A DNA stretch of 64,000 bases from Aliisedimentitalea scapharcae (GCF_045277565.1 NZ_CP123585.1:124001-188000), one strand, 5' to 3'. Shown: positions 8,978-18,247, counted from the first letter of the stretch. Program-made: numbers and translations. The notes: generated by a model not told the origin, from the letters alone.

Positions 8978-9763
8978 ATGGATATCATCAAAACAGAAAC
9001 CGGCCATCTTGCCGAAGAATACAAACGCGAAGGCGTGGTTGTGGTGCGCGGGGCGCTGACACCGTTCTGGCTGGATCAACTGCGAGCGGCAGTCGAGCAA
9101 GAGTTGAAACGGGGGGAACGGTATTTCGCCTATCGCAATATGCGCACCAACCCCGGCATCTTTCAGGACTTTTGCCTAAAATCCGGGGTCGGGCGATTGG
9201 TGGCGGATATCGGCGGGTCGGACTGGACCTCGTTGATCTTTGACCAGATGTTCGTCAAGGAACCCGGGACCAAGACCCAGACCGGATGGCATACCGATCA
9301 ACCCTATTGGCCGGTTGCGGGGCCAATCATCACGACTTGGATCGCGTTGGACGCGGTGGATGCCAACAATGGTGCGCTGGAATTTATTCCGGGCAGCCAT
9401 GCCTGGGGCCAGAAATACCGCCCATTTACGACCGATCAGCTGGGCGGGTTCGTGGACTACGTCAAAAAGGACGATCCGCAATATGTAGACATGCCCGATT
9501 TCGAAGCCGAACGGGATCAGCATCGGGTTGTACAGTGGGATCTGGAACCAGGGGACCTGTTGGCGTTTGACGGGTTCATTGTGCATTCGGCCATGGGCAA
9601 TCGGACATCGATCCGACGGCGGCGTGGATATGCAGTGCGGTTCGGGTTGGATCAGGCCCGATATGATCCCGATCAGGGAGTGGCGGAATGGTTGGAGGAT
9701 GATCTTCTGTCGCCTGGTGCCCCCTACGTGAGCCAGAAGTTCCCTCAGATCTTTGCACGGTAG
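8978..9763 (+). CDS. PhyH-family Fe(II)/2-oxoglutarate dioxygenase
   Basis: 261 aa. The facial triad is visible as WHTDQPYW (HxD, near residue 105) and IVHSAMGN (distal His, near 205). An arginine-rich strand, RRRRGYAVRF, follows and should hold 2-oxoglutarate. Family members hydroxylate small molecules such as phytanoyl-CoA, ectoine or trimethyl-aminoethylphosphonate. It follows the AhpD-like gene after 170 bp and has a good ribosome-binding site (AGGAGAG) before the ATG. An N-demethylating hydroxylation would fit the context but is inference. Confidence 0.85.
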   Translation: MDIIKTETGHLAEEYKREGVVVVRGALTPFWLDQLRAAVEQELKRGERYFAYRNMRTNPGIFQDFCLKSGVGRLVADIGGSDWTSLIFDQMFVKEPGTKTQTGWHTDQPYWPVAGPIITTWIALDAVDANNGALEFIPGSHAWGQKYRPFTTDQLGGFVDYVKKDDPQYVDMPDFEAERDQHRVVQWDLEPGDLLAFDGFIVHSAMGNRTSIRRRRGYAVRFGLDQARYDPDQGVAEWLEDDLLSPGAPYVSQKFPQIFAR

Positions 9764-9774
9764 ATGCCTCAATT

Positions 9775-9799
9775 GCCCCCGCTCGATATGGGCGGGGGC
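9775..9799. terminator. Bidirectional terminator hairpin between phyH-like and GST genes
   Basis: GCCCCCGC (9775-9782) pairs with GCGGGGGC (9792-9799) between two convergent genes whose stops are at 9763 and 9809. The T-run is poor on either strand. Confidence 0.65.
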
Positions 9800-9808
9800 C
9801 GACCGACC

Positions 9809-10456
9809 CTAGCGTTTGCGCCGGGCTGTTTCGGCCCGGTGCTGATCCTGCATCCGCTGAACCGAGGGGCGGGCACAGATAGCGTCGCGGTGACGGGCGA
9901 TATTGGGATAGGCGGTGATGTCACCTTCCGGGAAAATCACGTCCCAAAGCGTCTGCATCCCCAGCACGAAATCTGGCACCGTCGGGTGATCGCCAAAGAA
10001 GTAGGGCCCATCCGCAAGCGCAGTGTTTAACGTTTCAAACACCCCACGAAGCCGCTGCATCGAGCTGTCCCTAAGCTGAGCCTGCAGTGTCGGGTCTGCG
10101 TGGTAGAACTCTGGATGATACTGGATGATCACGTCCGGTTGCAGGGTCGTGGCCAGATAGTGAAACCATTGCAGAAAAGCACCACGGCGTTGGTCGCCCA
10201 CCGGGATGACCAAACCTGCTTCGGGGTGGCGTTCGGCCAGATACAGACAGACCGCCCCGGTTTCAAACACTGTACCATCAGGGCCTGCCAAAGCAGGGGT
10301 GCGGCAGTGGGGGCTGGCCGCCAGAAACGCCGGATCTGGGTCATTCTCGAACAGGTGGACCCAGTGTACCGCATAGTCGGCCTGGACTTCTTCGAGGACA
10401 GCATGGGCCCCCATGGCGTAGGTGTCAGGGGCACAGAACAGAGTATAATCGGCCAT
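9809..10456 (-). CDS. Glutathione S-transferase family protein
   Basis: 215 aa. The N-terminal thioredoxin-like domain has the cis-proline region CRTPALAGPDG and the glutathione gamma-glutamyl contact FETGAVCLYLAE. The C-terminal helical domain has the N-capping-box-like TVPDFVLGMQTLW. The ATG at 10456 is one base after the MttB-1 stop, so the two are co-translated. GSTs in catabolic operons often act as isomerases, thiolytic ring-openers or formaldehyde handlers; which applies here is not visible. Confidence 0.85.
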   Translation of the reverse strand: MADYTLFCAPDTYAMGAHAVLEEVQADYAVHWVHLFENDPDPAFLAASPHCRTPALAGPDGTVFETGAVCLYLAERHPEAGLVIPVGDQRRGAFLQWFHYLATTLQPDVIIQYHPEFYHADPTLQAQLRDSSMQRLRGVFETLNTALADGPYFFGDHPTVPDFVLGMQTLWDVIFPEGDITAYPNIARHRDAICARPSVQRMQDQHRAETARRKR

Positions 10457-10457
10457 G

Positions 10458-11870
10458 TCAGAGGCTCTCCAAGAGATCGAGTGTCTTCTCGCGCAGCTGG
10501 GCCCGCAGAACCGGCCGCCCGGCGTCTTGCCAGTTTTCAATACCTTCCCGTCGCATCAAGCCGGGGATCCACATTTCAGTTTCATAGCGTTCCAATGTGT
10601 GTGGGTCAGTCAAAAAGGAATTGTCAGCCGAGGCGCGGGCAATCACATCTGTGGCAATGGTCTCGGGGGTCACTTCGATCCCGGCACCGAACTTGGTCGC
10701 CATGGCGGCCATCTCATCACATGCCACGAGCATTTCCATCGAGCCGGTGCGTCCGCTCGACAGCACACCCAGATTATGGGTCAGCGCGGTACCCGCGACG
10801 CAGGTGCCATGCAGGCTCGCGCTGGCCTCGGCAAAGGCCTGGGGGCTGATGTCATGCGCGTCAGTGCAACCTGATCCAACCCAGCTGGGGATCCCGAGGT
10901 GGCGGAACACATCCGCGGCCCCTAATCCCGCCAGTGTGTATTCTGGAGACCCAATGGCCATATCGGCACGGCGCATGTCCATGGGCATGACGGATGACCC
11001 CGACATGACGGGGGCACCCGGGGCGGCAAGCTGGCTGATCACGATCCCGGCGACGGATTCTGCCGTCGCCTGAGTGATTGCCCCCGCCAAGGTCAAGGGA
11101 CACGCCATTCCGGGAAAGATCGCCGGATAACAGACGACCGGCAGGTGCAGGCGGGCAGCCATCATCAGCCGCTGGCAGGTTTCCCCACCTAGCTTTAGGG
11201 GCGACACGGGACCCACCAAATCCAAGCCAAATGGCCTGTCGGCGAGGTTACCCATGCCGCCGGCGCGCGCTGCCATATCCTCCCAGATTGCGCGCACGCC
11301 GTGTTCGTCATGTCCGGTAAAAAAGATCGGTTTGGATGTGGTTTCCATCAAGGCCCGGGCGCTGGCAAGCGCTTCGGTGGCTGCGTCCACATCACTGGGA
11401 TATCCCAGCGCGGCCGCTATATCTATATGGGGCAGGGCCTGTTGCAGACGTCCATGGTCCGAGATGTCGGATAGAACACAAGGGCGGTAATCGCCACTGC
11501 GCGGATCCAGAACCTGCACGCAGTTAACGGCCGTTCCAAATCGCGGCACCGCGTCGTCGGTGGCAAAGGCCTGATCGCCGTTCTGCGAAAAGAAGGCAAT
11601 GCGCGCCGGTACGGTTTCCAATGCTCGGCGAACCAAGTCCGGAGGATAAAAAATCCGCTCGTCCTGCGCACGGGCACCTGCGGCCACCAGCATTGCCCGG
11701 GCTTCGGAGTCTTCGACCAGCATGCCGACGTTGCTGAGAACACTCAGCACCCCTTCAAAAATCATCTCGGCCTGATCGTTGGTGATAGTTTCCAGATAGG
11801 ATTGCCGGGGTCTGCGTTGAGAGACAACAGAGCCAGCAACCCGCCTGCGACCACGGGATCGGATGGCCAT
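10458..11870 (-). CDS. MttB-superfamily (trimethylamine methyltransferase-like) protein, non-pyrrolysine (MttB-1)
   Basis: 470 aa, with a basic N-terminus (MAIRSRGRRR) and a TIM-barrel body typical of the family (SVLSNVGMLVEDSEAR near residue 45, VLDPRSGDYRPCVLSD near 120, SYxxE-like HTLERYETEMW near 430). The frame has no internal amber codon, so it belongs to the large non-Pyl branch whose known members transfer a methyl group from quaternary amines such as glycine betaine to a corrinoid protein. No corrinoid partner, MtbA or activating protein lies nearby. It follows the solute-binding-protein gene after an intrinsic terminator and precedes the GST gene by one base. Confidence 0.85.
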   Translation of the reverse strand: MAIRSRGRRRVAGSVVSQRRPRQSYLETITNDQAEMIFEGVLSVLSNVGMLVEDSEARAMLVAAGARAQDERIFYPPDLVRRALETVPARIAFFSQNGDQAFATDDAVPRFGTAVNCVQVLDPRSGDYRPCVLSDISDHGRLQQALPHIDIAAALGYPSDVDAATEALASARALMETTSKPIFFTGHDEHGVRAIWEDMAARAGGMGNLADRPFGLDLVGPVSPLKLGGETCQRLMMAARLHLPVVCYPAIFPGMACPLTLAGAITQATAESVAGIVISQLAAPGAPVMSGSSVMPMDMRRADMAIGSPEYTLAGLGAADVFRHLGIPSWVGSGCTDAHDISPQAFAEASASLHGTCVAGTALTHNLGVLSSGRTGSMEMLVACDEMAAMATKFGAGIEVTPETIATDVIARASADNSFLTDPHTLERYETEMWIPGLMRREGIENWQDAGRPVLRAQLREKTLDLLESL

Positions 11871-11906
11871 TTCGGCACCTCATGTATTGGGGTTCAGTGG
11901 GAAAAA

Positions 11907-11931
11907 GGGCCAGCGCGCAAAACGCTGGCCC
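11907..11931 (-). terminator. Intrinsic terminator after the solute-binding protein gene
   Basis: On the minus strand GGGCCAGCG and CGCTGGCCC (11931-11923 and 11915-11907) form a perfect 9-bp stem followed by TTTTT (11906-11902). It lies 25 bp after the SBP stop and 37 bp before the MttB-1 start, so it should lower expression of MttB-1 and GST relative to the SBP. Confidence 0.88.
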
Positions 11932-11955
11932 AAGTCAGAGGTAGGGGAGATCAGG

Positions 11956-13554
11956 TTATTCGTCGATCCAGGCAGTACGCTGCATCTGATAGAAACCCAA
12001 CGGTCCCGAACCATGGGGAGTAATGCCCTGCACTTCGTTACGCGCCGCGTCGACAAAGTTGCGGAAGCCCAAGGTGATATGGCCACCATCGTCATGCAGC
12101 ATCATTTGCATTTCGTCGTACATCTCTTTGCGCTTGGCAAAGTCGGTGACCGAACGGGCCTCGACCAAAAGCTTTTCGAACCGGTCGTTGCTCCACAGGG
12201 TTTCGTTCCAGCTAGAGGTGTTGGAAAACGCGATGGAAAAGATCAGATCCGGCACCGGGCGCGGATCCCAGCCCGAGGTGACCATGGGCTTTTGGATCCA
12301 GACCGCCGACCAGAAACTGTCCGAGGGCGGGTTGATCACATTCAGGTTGATGCCGCCCGCCTTGGCGCTTTGCTGCAGGTGCTGGGCTGACGCCAGCGCA
12401 CCAGTGCCCGCCACGTCGGAGCCGTAGATGTCGATGGGCGTGTTTTCCAGGCCTGCCTTCTTGATGTGGAAGCGGGCCTTGTCCGGGTCGTACTGCCGCT
12501 GTGGGATATTGGAGTTGTAATAGGGGTCGATCGGCGCGATCGGGTGGTCGTTGCCGATGCTGCCCAACCCTTTGAGGATATTGTCGCGGATGCCTTCGCG
12601 GTCGACGGCGTATTTCATTGCCTGACGGAAATCGGCATTGTTGGTGGGTTCGCGGTCCAACATCATCGCCAGGTTGATGAAGGCACCTGACGGGGCGTCG
12701 ATCACATAGCCGATGCCGCTGTTGTCGATCAGGCGGGTCGCCTTTTGATCCAGCTGCAACAGGACGTTGATGTCGCCGGCGATCAGCGCGTTGATGCGGG
12801 CGGTGTTGTCGGCGATGCCAACAAATTCCAGCTCGTCCACATAGGGCCCGTCATCACCCCAATAGTTTTCATTGCGCGCCATGACATAGCGGCTGCCGGG
12901 AGTGAATTCGACCACCTTGAACGGGCCGGTTCCCGGAGGTGTGCCGGTGAAATCTTCGAGATCGCGTTTGGTCACCTGCACGCGGGTGTCCGACAGGATC
13001 ATGGGAAAGTCGGCGTTTGGTGCGACCAGGTCAAAGCGGACCTGATGTTCGCCCAGCTTCACGATATCCTTGATCTGGCTCATGAAGGATTTTGAAGGTG
13101 CTTCGGACCCTTCGCGATAGTGGCGCTTCATCGAATAGATGACGTCTTCGGCAGCAAAGTCCGAACCGTCATGGAAAGTTACGCCCTGTCGTAGATCAAA
13201 GACCCACGACGATGCATCAGCGTTGGATTCCCATGATGTTGCCAGCCAGGGTTGGGGTTGCAGATTCGCGTCCCGGTTCACCAGATTGTCATGCACCGCA
13301 TAACCCATCTGGATATTCGAGGTGCTGAAATATTTGGTTGGGTCCAGGCTGTCCTGGGCTTGGGCAGATTCGATGCCAACGACCAGACGTCCACCCTTTT
13401 TCGGTGTTGCAGCCTGGGCGCGCTGCGCAGTCAACCCATTGATAACGCCTGCAGTAACCCCCGCTGCGGCCAAGGTTCCCATGAACTTGCGGCGCGAGAT
13501 CTTGTTGGCCACATATTGTTTGAAAAGGTAGTTGTTGAACTTGTCGTCTGACAT
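11956..13554 (-). CDS. ABC transporter solute-binding protein, family 5 (peptide/opine/nickel type)
   Basis: 532 aa. A twin-arginine signal is clear: ISRRKFMGTLAAAGVTAG (RR at 21-22), with likely cleavage after AQA near residue 48, so the protein folds in the cytoplasm and is exported by Tat. The body has the family-5 pattern (GYAVHDNLV, W-F-LRQGVTFHDG-F-A-DVIYS, GTGPFKVVEF, N-YWGDDGPY-DE-EF). It is divergent from the gntR gene, while its permeases and ATPase lie beyond that regulator on the other strand. A CTGTGATCACAG operator lies 92 bp upstream. The ligand could be a peptide or a betaine-like molecule. Confidence 0.93.
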   Translation of the reverse strand: MSDDKFNNYLFKQYVANKISRRKFMGTLAAAGVTAGVINGLTAQRAQAATPKKGGRLVVGIESAQAQDSLDPTKYFSTSNIQMGYAVHDNLVNRDANLQPQPWLATSWESNADASSWVFDLRQGVTFHDGSDFAAEDVIYSMKRHYREGSEAPSKSFMSQIKDIVKLGEHQVRFDLVAPNADFPMILSDTRVQVTKRDLEDFTGTPPGTGPFKVVEFTPGSRYVMARNENYWGDDGPYVDELEFVGIADNTARINALIAGDINVLLQLDQKATRLIDNSGIGYVIDAPSGAFINLAMMLDREPTNNADFRQAMKYAVDREGIRDNILKGLGSIGNDHPIAPIDPYYNSNIPQRQYDPDKARFHIKKAGLENTPIDIYGSDVAGTGALASAQHLQQSAKAGGINLNVINPPSDSFWSAVWIQKPMVTSGWDPRPVPDLIFSIAFSNTSSWNETLWSNDRFEKLLVEARSVTDFAKRKEMYDEMQMMLHDDGGHITLGFRNFVDAARNEVQGITPHGSGPLGFYQMQRTAWIDE

Positions 13555-13646
13555 TCGCGCTTCTCCGCTGTTGGACGGTCCCGGCTGGTGCCGCCATTGG
13601 CTTGAACGGGGTCTTTTGCAACCCCTTATTATTCGCTATTTTCAAA

Positions 13647-13658
13647 CTGTGATCACAG
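13647..13658. promoter_or_regulatory. CTGTGATCACAG operator, SBP/gntR divergent region
   Basis: Perfect copy 92 bp upstream of the solute-binding-protein ATG. A near copy lies 33 bp away (centre to centre), nearer gntR. Confidence 0.8.
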
Positions 13659-13679
13659 AATGATGCCAAAAGCAAGCAT

Positions 13680-13691
13680 CTTTGATCACAG
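13680..13691. promoter_or_regulatory. Degenerate operator CTTTGATCACAG
   Basis: 11 of 12 bases match the CTGTGATCACAG palindrome (third base T). It lies 87 bp upstream of the gntR start, with 21 bp between it and the perfect site. A weaker site here would suit graded autoregulation. Confidence 0.6.
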
Positions 13692-13778
13692 TTTCACGAA
13701 TGCCCAGAAAATGCGCGACGCTGGATTAAATCTGATTCTCGGGCTAGGAATCAGCTAAACAACAGTGAGAAGCAGCCC

Positions 13779-14441
13779 ATGGACAAAGCCGTGACGTCGG
13801 AAAATAGCGCACCTGAGAACCTGAGCGCCCGAATCTATTCCGACTTGCGGTTGAAGCTGATCGTTGGTGAATTGCGGCCCGCGGAATCTCTGTCGATTCG
13901 GACCCTGGCCGAAGAATACGACGTGTCGGCAATGCCTGTGCGCGAGGCGCTGCGCCAACTCGCGTCCGAAGATGCGCTGATCGGAGCCGCGAAAAAGGCC
14001 TACCGTGTGCCGGATCTGACCCCGGATGAGGCGGCGAACCTGTTTTTCGTACGGTCTGTACTCGAAGGCGCAGCGGCCGAAGTCGCGACTGAAAACATGC
14101 GCGAATCGGATATCAAGATGCTCGAAAAACTGGCGCGGGACATGGAAAAGGCGTGGGAGAAGCGCGACCCGAGCATGTTCCTGTTGGCCAACTTTCGTTT
14201 TCACAGCCGGATCTATGGGGTGACGGGCAACACGGCGCTGCAGTCGATGATCGAAGCGATGTATGTGCGCACCGGCCCCTGGTTGGCGCATGGTATCGTC
14301 AATTTGGTCAATCCAGACCATTGGTTGGGCGAGCACCCGGACATCATCGAGGCGCTTCGGAAAAAGGATGCTGCCGAGGCACGTCGCCTCATGGAAACAG
14401 ATGCCCAGTGGGGCGTTGATCTATACCGACGGCTTGGGTGA
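13779..14441 (+). CDS. GntR-family regulator, FCD subfamily (probable regulator of the CTGTGATCACAG regulon)
   Basis: 220 aa. N-terminal winged helix-turn-helix (ARIYSDLRLKLIVGEL, then RTLAEEYDVSAMPVREALRQLASEDAL) and C-terminal FCD effector domain (LFFVRSVLEGAAAEVATEN, then ANFRFHSRIYG and LGEHPDIIEAL, whose histidines can hold a metal). It sits between two arms of the ABC transporter locus and is flanked by operator copies on both sides (13647, 13680, 14506). It is therefore the natural candidate to bind all five perfect palindromes, including the one 38 kb away at 51774. Sign of regulation and effector are unknown; FCD regulators are usually repressors released by a pathway intermediate. 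Confidence 0.92.
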   Translation: MDKAVTSENSAPENLSARIYSDLRLKLIVGELRPAESLSIRTLAEEYDVSAMPVREALRQLASEDALIGAAKKAYRVPDLTPDEAANLFFVRSVLEGAAAEVATENMRESDIKMLEKLARDMEKAWEKRDPSMFLLANFRFHSRIYGVTGNTALQSMIEAMYVRTGPWLAHGIVNLVNPDHWLGEHPDIIEALRKKDAAEARRLMETDAQWGVDLYRRLG

Positions 14442-14505
14442 CATCAAACGGGCTGTCGAATTTTTTTTGATGTATGGCAAAGTAATCTCTTGCATTGAAA
14501 TCAAT

Positions 14506-14517
14506 CTGTGATCACAG
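14506..14517. promoter_or_regulatory. CTGTGATCACAG operator, ABC permease operon
   Basis: Perfect copy between gntR and the first permease, 48 bp upstream of its ATG. It implies a separate promoter for the permease operon rather than simple read-through from gntR. Confidence 0.8.
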
Positions 14518-14565
14518 TTAGCTCTGTTCTCCGGCCAGACAGGCCCAGCACGAAGGGGGAATTGG

Positions 14566-15519
14566 ATGAGTTTGCTGGAAATCCTGGGAAAGCGGTTGGT
14601 ACTGGGCGTGGGCACATTGTTGTTCGTGTCGGTTCTGGTTTTCCTGGGGACAGAAATTTTGCCGGGGGATGTTGCGAACGCAATCCTTGGGCAAGGTGCA
14701 ACACCGGAACTGATCGCTCAAGTTCGTGAACGGTTGGGTCTGAACGAACCACTGCACATACGTTATATCGTTTGGCTGACGAATTTCCTGACGGGTGATT
14801 TCGGAACGTCGTTGGCGAATGGGGCAGATATCGGAACCGAAATCAGCCGTCGCGCCAGCAACACGATCATTCTAGCTGTTTGTACGGCGTTGATCGCGGT
14901 GCCGTTGTCGGTGTTGCTGGGCCTGGCAGCCGCCGTAAAACCGGGGGGGCTGTTGGACCGGATCATCACCTCGACATCTTTGGCGTTGATCTCCTTCCCT
15001 GATTTTCTGGTCGCGGTGGTGCTCGTCACTATCTTTGCGATCAAGCTGCGCTGGCTTCCGGCGATTGCGTCGATCCGGCCGAGTTATGATCTGGTCGATT
15101 GGATCCGCATTTTGATCCTCCCGGTGATGGGCCTGACCTTTACCATTCTTGCCCATATGGTGCGTATGACGCGCTCTGCGGTGCTCAGCGTTCTGTCCAG
15201 CCCGGCAATCGAAATGGCGATCCTCAAGGGTGTGCCGCGCCGCCGATTGCTGTTGCGACACGCGCTGCCCAATGCGCTGGGTCCGATCATCAATGTTGTT
15301 GCATTGAACCTAGCCTATCTGATCAGCGGCGTTGTCGTGATCGAAACCTTGTTCAACTTCCCGGGTCTGGGACGTTACATGGTCGAAGCGGTGACGAACC
15401 GCGACGTACCGATTGTCCAGACCTGTGCAATGATCTTTTGCACCTTTTATGTCCTGCTGAACATGACCGCCGACATCCTGTCGATCATGGCGAACCCGCG
15501 CGTGAGGTACAAGAAATGA
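14566..15519 (+). CDS. ABC transporter permease, DppB-type
   Basis: 317 aa with about six membrane segments. The first (VGTLLFVSVLVFLGTEILPGD) is followed by the periplasmic loop typical of DppB/OppB (LNEPLHIRYIVWLTNFLTGDFGTS). The EAA loop that docks the ATPase is at about residues 218-240 (EMAILKGVPRRRLLLRHALPNA). The ATG follows a strong AAGGGGGA ribosome site. The stop overlaps the next permease start (ATGA). It should form the inner-membrane channel for the solute-binding protein at 11956-13554. Confidence 0.93.
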   Translation: MSLLEILGKRLVLGVGTLLFVSVLVFLGTEILPGDVANAILGQGATPELIAQVRERLGLNEPLHIRYIVWLTNFLTGDFGTSLANGADIGTEISRRASNTIILAVCTALIAVPLSVLLGLAAAVKPGGLLDRIITSTSLALISFPDFLVAVVLVTIFAIKLRWLPAIASIRPSYDLVDWIRILILPVMGLTFTILAHMVRMTRSAVLSVLSSPAIEMAILKGVPRRRLLLRHALPNALGPIINVVALNLAYLISGVVVIETLFNFPGLGRYMVEAVTNRDVPIVQTCAMIFCTFYVLLNMTADILSIMANPRVRYKK

Positions 15520-16379
15520 ACCCCGAAACCCGCACATGGCAAGGTGAGCTGCGCGAGGCGATTTTTGATCTGACGCCGGGTGTCAGCCTGTGCATCCTGA
15601 TCCTCGTGTCTGTCTTTTTTATCGGGGCCTTTGCTCCTTGGCTCGCCCCATATGACGAAGGCGCTATCCTGACAAACGATAGCTTCCTTCCGCCGAACGC
15701 CGAACTGTGGCTGGGCAGCGACTATCTGGGTCGGGATGTGCTGTCACGGCTGATTTATGGTGTACGCGTCACGTTGTTCCTGGCGCTTATCATCACCTTC
15801 CTGTCCTTTTTTGCCGGAGTTGGCCTGGGGTTTCTGGCTGCCGCGTTTGGCGGGCGTGTCGACAATTGGATGAGCCGTATCAACGATGCGATGTTGTCCT
15901 TTCCGGCGCTAATGTTGGCATTGATTGTGATCAACTCGCTTGGATCGTCTTTCGTGGTTCTGGTCTTTACCATCGCCTTTATCGACATGACCCGGGTGTT
16001 TCGTGTCGCCCGAGCATTGGCCGTGAACATCATGGTGATGGATTATGTCGAAGCGGCCGTGGTCCGGGGTGAAGGCAAGGGCTGGATCGTCTGGCACGAG
16101 GTTCTGCCAAATGCGCTGACGCCGCTGGCTGCTGAATTCGGCATCCGGTTCACCTATGCGATCCTCTTCATCTCGGCCCTGTCGTTCCTGGGTTTGGGGG
16201 TGCAACCACCGCAGTCGGACCTGGGTGTGATGGTAAAAGAGAACATGCAGGCAATTCTGTATGGCGAATACACCACGCTCTACCCCGCCATCGGCATCGC
16301 GTTGATTGCCATTTCCATGAATGTCTTTGTCGATTGGCTGTTGCAACGGTCGAGCGCAAAGCTGCCTGACGAGATCTGA
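15516..16379 (+). CDS. ABC transporter permease, DppC-type
   Basis: 287 aa. N-terminal cytoplasmic segment, a membrane helix (VSLCILILVSVFFIGAFAPWLAPY), the WLGSDYLGRDVLSRLIYGVR motif characteristic of DppC/OppC, then about five more helices and the EAA loop (YVEAAVVRGEGKGWIVWHEVLPNALTP is the region). It pairs with the preceding permease. The ATG at 15516 overlaps the upstream stop by four bases, so I reject the longer frame reaching back to 15099. Confidence 0.93.
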   Translation: MNPETRTWQGELREAIFDLTPGVSLCILILVSVFFIGAFAPWLAPYDEGAILTNDSFLPPNAELWLGSDYLGRDVLSRLIYGVRVTLFLALIITFLSFFAGVGLGFLAAAFGGRVDNWMSRINDAMLSFPALMLALIVINSLGSSFVVLVFTIAFIDMTRVFRVARALAVNIMVMDYVEAAVVRGEGKGWIVWHEVLPNALTPLAAEFGIRFTYAILFISALSFLGLGVQPPQSDLGVMVKENMQAILYGEYTTLYPAIGIALIAISMNVFVDWLLQRSSAKLPDEI

Positions 16380-16380
16380 T

Positions 16381-18063
16381 ATGCGTGATACATCCCACAT
16401 CGACCTGACAGAAAATCCTCTGCTCAAGGTGCGCAATCTCGAAGTTTCGGTGCGCGACAAGAAGGGCCATGAGTTCAAGATCGTCGATGACATTTCATTC
16501 GACGTGCAACCTGGCGAAGTTATCGCGTTGATTGGCGAATCCGGATCGGGGAAGACCACGATTTCATTGGGCTGCATGGGGTATACCCGCCCGGGCTGCC
16601 ATATCACTGGTGGCACAGTGGATCTGGGCGAGACCAATGTTCTGGGGCAATCCCTGCCGGAACTTCAGGAATTGCGCGGCAAGGAAATCACCTATGTGGC
16701 GCAATCTGCGGCGGCGTCGTTCAACGGGGCGATGACAATTGACGCACAGGTGACGGAGATCCCTGTCATCACTGGCGCGATGAGCCGAGAACAGGCGTTG
16801 GCCAAGGCCGCCCGGCTGTACAATGATCTGGAACTCCCTGACCCGGAGACTATCGGCAAACGCTACCCGCACCAGGTTTCCGGCGGACAGTTGCAACGTC
16901 TGATGGCGGCGATGGCGATGATCAGCGACCCGCGTTTGCTGATCCTGGACGAACCCACCACCGCGTTGGATGTAACGACCCAGATCGAGGTGCTGTTTTC
17001 CTTTAAGAAGTTGATCAAAGACAACAATACGGCTGCGATCTATGTGACCCACGATCTGTCGCTGGTGGCCCAGGTTGCGGACCATATCCTGGTTCTGAAA
17101 AACGGCCAGATGGTTGAATATGGCGCGACGGAACAGATCATTTCCAATCCGCAACATGATTATACCAAGGCACTGATGGCCGCGGCGCATGTGATGCCTG
17201 ACGAAATCCATTCGCCATCAATTGGAACCGAAGAGCAGCCCCCCCTGATGCAGGTGCGCAATGTGACTGCCGGATATGGGACTGAACAGGAGATCATCGC
17301 CCTGCGTGACATCGACCTAACCATTCAGGCCGGTGAAACTGTTGGGGTGATCGGTGAATCCGGATCTGGCAAAACCACTTTGGGTCGTTTGATGTCGGGT
17401 CTCATGAATGCCAAATCCGGCGGTGTTTTTCTGGATGGCCAGCAATTGGCACAGAGTGTTTCCAAACGCTCACGCGATGAACTGCGGCAAATCCAGTTTG
17501 CGTTTCAAATGGCGGATGTGGCGTTGAATCCGCGCCAGCGGCTGAACAAGATCCTGAGCCGCCCGATGATGTTCTATCGCGGGCTGTCCCAGTCAGAAGC
17601 GACAAAGGAAGTGGCCCGGTTGTTGGAACGGGTCGACCTGCCGACCGAATTCGCCTGGCGGTTCCCGCCAGAGCTGTCGGGCGGTCAACGCCAGCGGGTC
17701 AATTTGGCTCGCGCGCTTGCGGCGGAACCCCGATTGATCATCTGCGACGAGATTACGTCGGCGTTGGATACGATCGTGGCGCAGCAGATTCTGGATCTGC
17801 TGGAGGATCTACAGGATGAATTGGGCCTGAGCTACATGTTCATCACTCACGACATTGCGACGGTGTCCAAGATATCCGAACGCATTGCGGTGATGCGGCA
17901 TGGGCGCATCGTGGCACAGGGCCCGGTGAACGAGGTCCTGACCCCACCCTGTCACGAATACACGCAATTGCTGCTGAACTCGGTTCCTGAAATGCGCACC
18001 GACTGGCTGGACGAGGCCGTGGTCGAGCGGCGCAAGCTGGTGGCCGCGCTGGATGGTGCCTGA
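16381..18063 (+). CDS. ABC transporter ATPase, two nucleotide-binding domains fused (DppD-DppF type)
   Basis: 560 aa with two complete ABC domains. The first has Walker A GESGSGKTT near residue 50, signature SGGQLQRL and Walker B LLILDEPTTALD. The second has GESGSGKTT near 330, SGGQRQRVNLARALA and LIICDEITSALD. The fused pair replaces separate DppD and DppF. The start ATG at 16381 is one base after the permease stop. It energises import by the two permeases with the Tat-exported binding protein. Confidence 0.94.
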   Translation: MRDTSHIDLTENPLLKVRNLEVSVRDKKGHEFKIVDDISFDVQPGEVIALIGESGSGKTTISLGCMGYTRPGCHITGGTVDLGETNVLGQSLPELQELRGKEITYVAQSAAASFNGAMTIDAQVTEIPVITGAMSREQALAKAARLYNDLELPDPETIGKRYPHQVSGGQLQRLMAAMAMISDPRLLILDEPTTALDVTTQIEVLFSFKKLIKDNNTAAIYVTHDLSLVAQVADHILVLKNGQMVEYGATEQIISNPQHDYTKALMAAAHVMPDEIHSPSIGTEEQPPLMQVRNVTAGYGTEQEIIALRDIDLTIQAGETVGVIGESGSGKTTLGRLMSGLMNAKSGGVFLDGQQLAQSVSKRSRDELRQIQFAFQMADVALNPRQRLNKILSRPMMFYRGLSQSEATKEVARLLERVDLPTEFAWRFPPELSGGQRQRVNLARALAAEPRLIICDEITSALDTIVAQQILDLLEDLQDELGLSYMFITHDIATVSKISERIAVMRHGRIVAQGPVNEVLTPPCHEYTQLLLNSVPEMRTDWLDEAVVERRKLVAALDGA

Positions 18064-18109
18064 GACGCGCAACACGAAACCCTGAAACCTGAACACTGGG
18101 AGGCCCGGG

Positions 18110-18247
18110 ATGAACAAGCGATTCATGATGATGATGGAAGAAACCTGGGCCGGGGCCTGTCGGGAAATGTTCCCACAATCAGGCACCATTTTTCAGGAGA
18201 TCAGCAATGGCACACCGCCGCTTTGGCCGTCTCACCGGCACATTTGA
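18110..18247 (+). CDS. Small ORF upstream of the DMGDH-like gene (45 aa)
   Basis: An ATG with a very strong ribosome site (GGGAGG, seven bases upstream) opens 45 codons. The peptide starts MNKRFMMMMEETWAG and contains no recognised domain. It overlaps the next small ORF in another frame. It could be a translated leader or a small protein. A second short frame at 21459 also carries the string ETWAG. Not supported by homology. Confidence 0.4.
   Translation: MNKRFMMMMEETWAGACREMFPQSGTIFQEISNGTPPLWPSHRHI

Noticed and set aside
15099..15515. N-terminal extension of the DppC-type permease frame
   Set aside because: It lies inside the DppB-type gene in another frame; the ATGA overlap at 15516 is the natural start.
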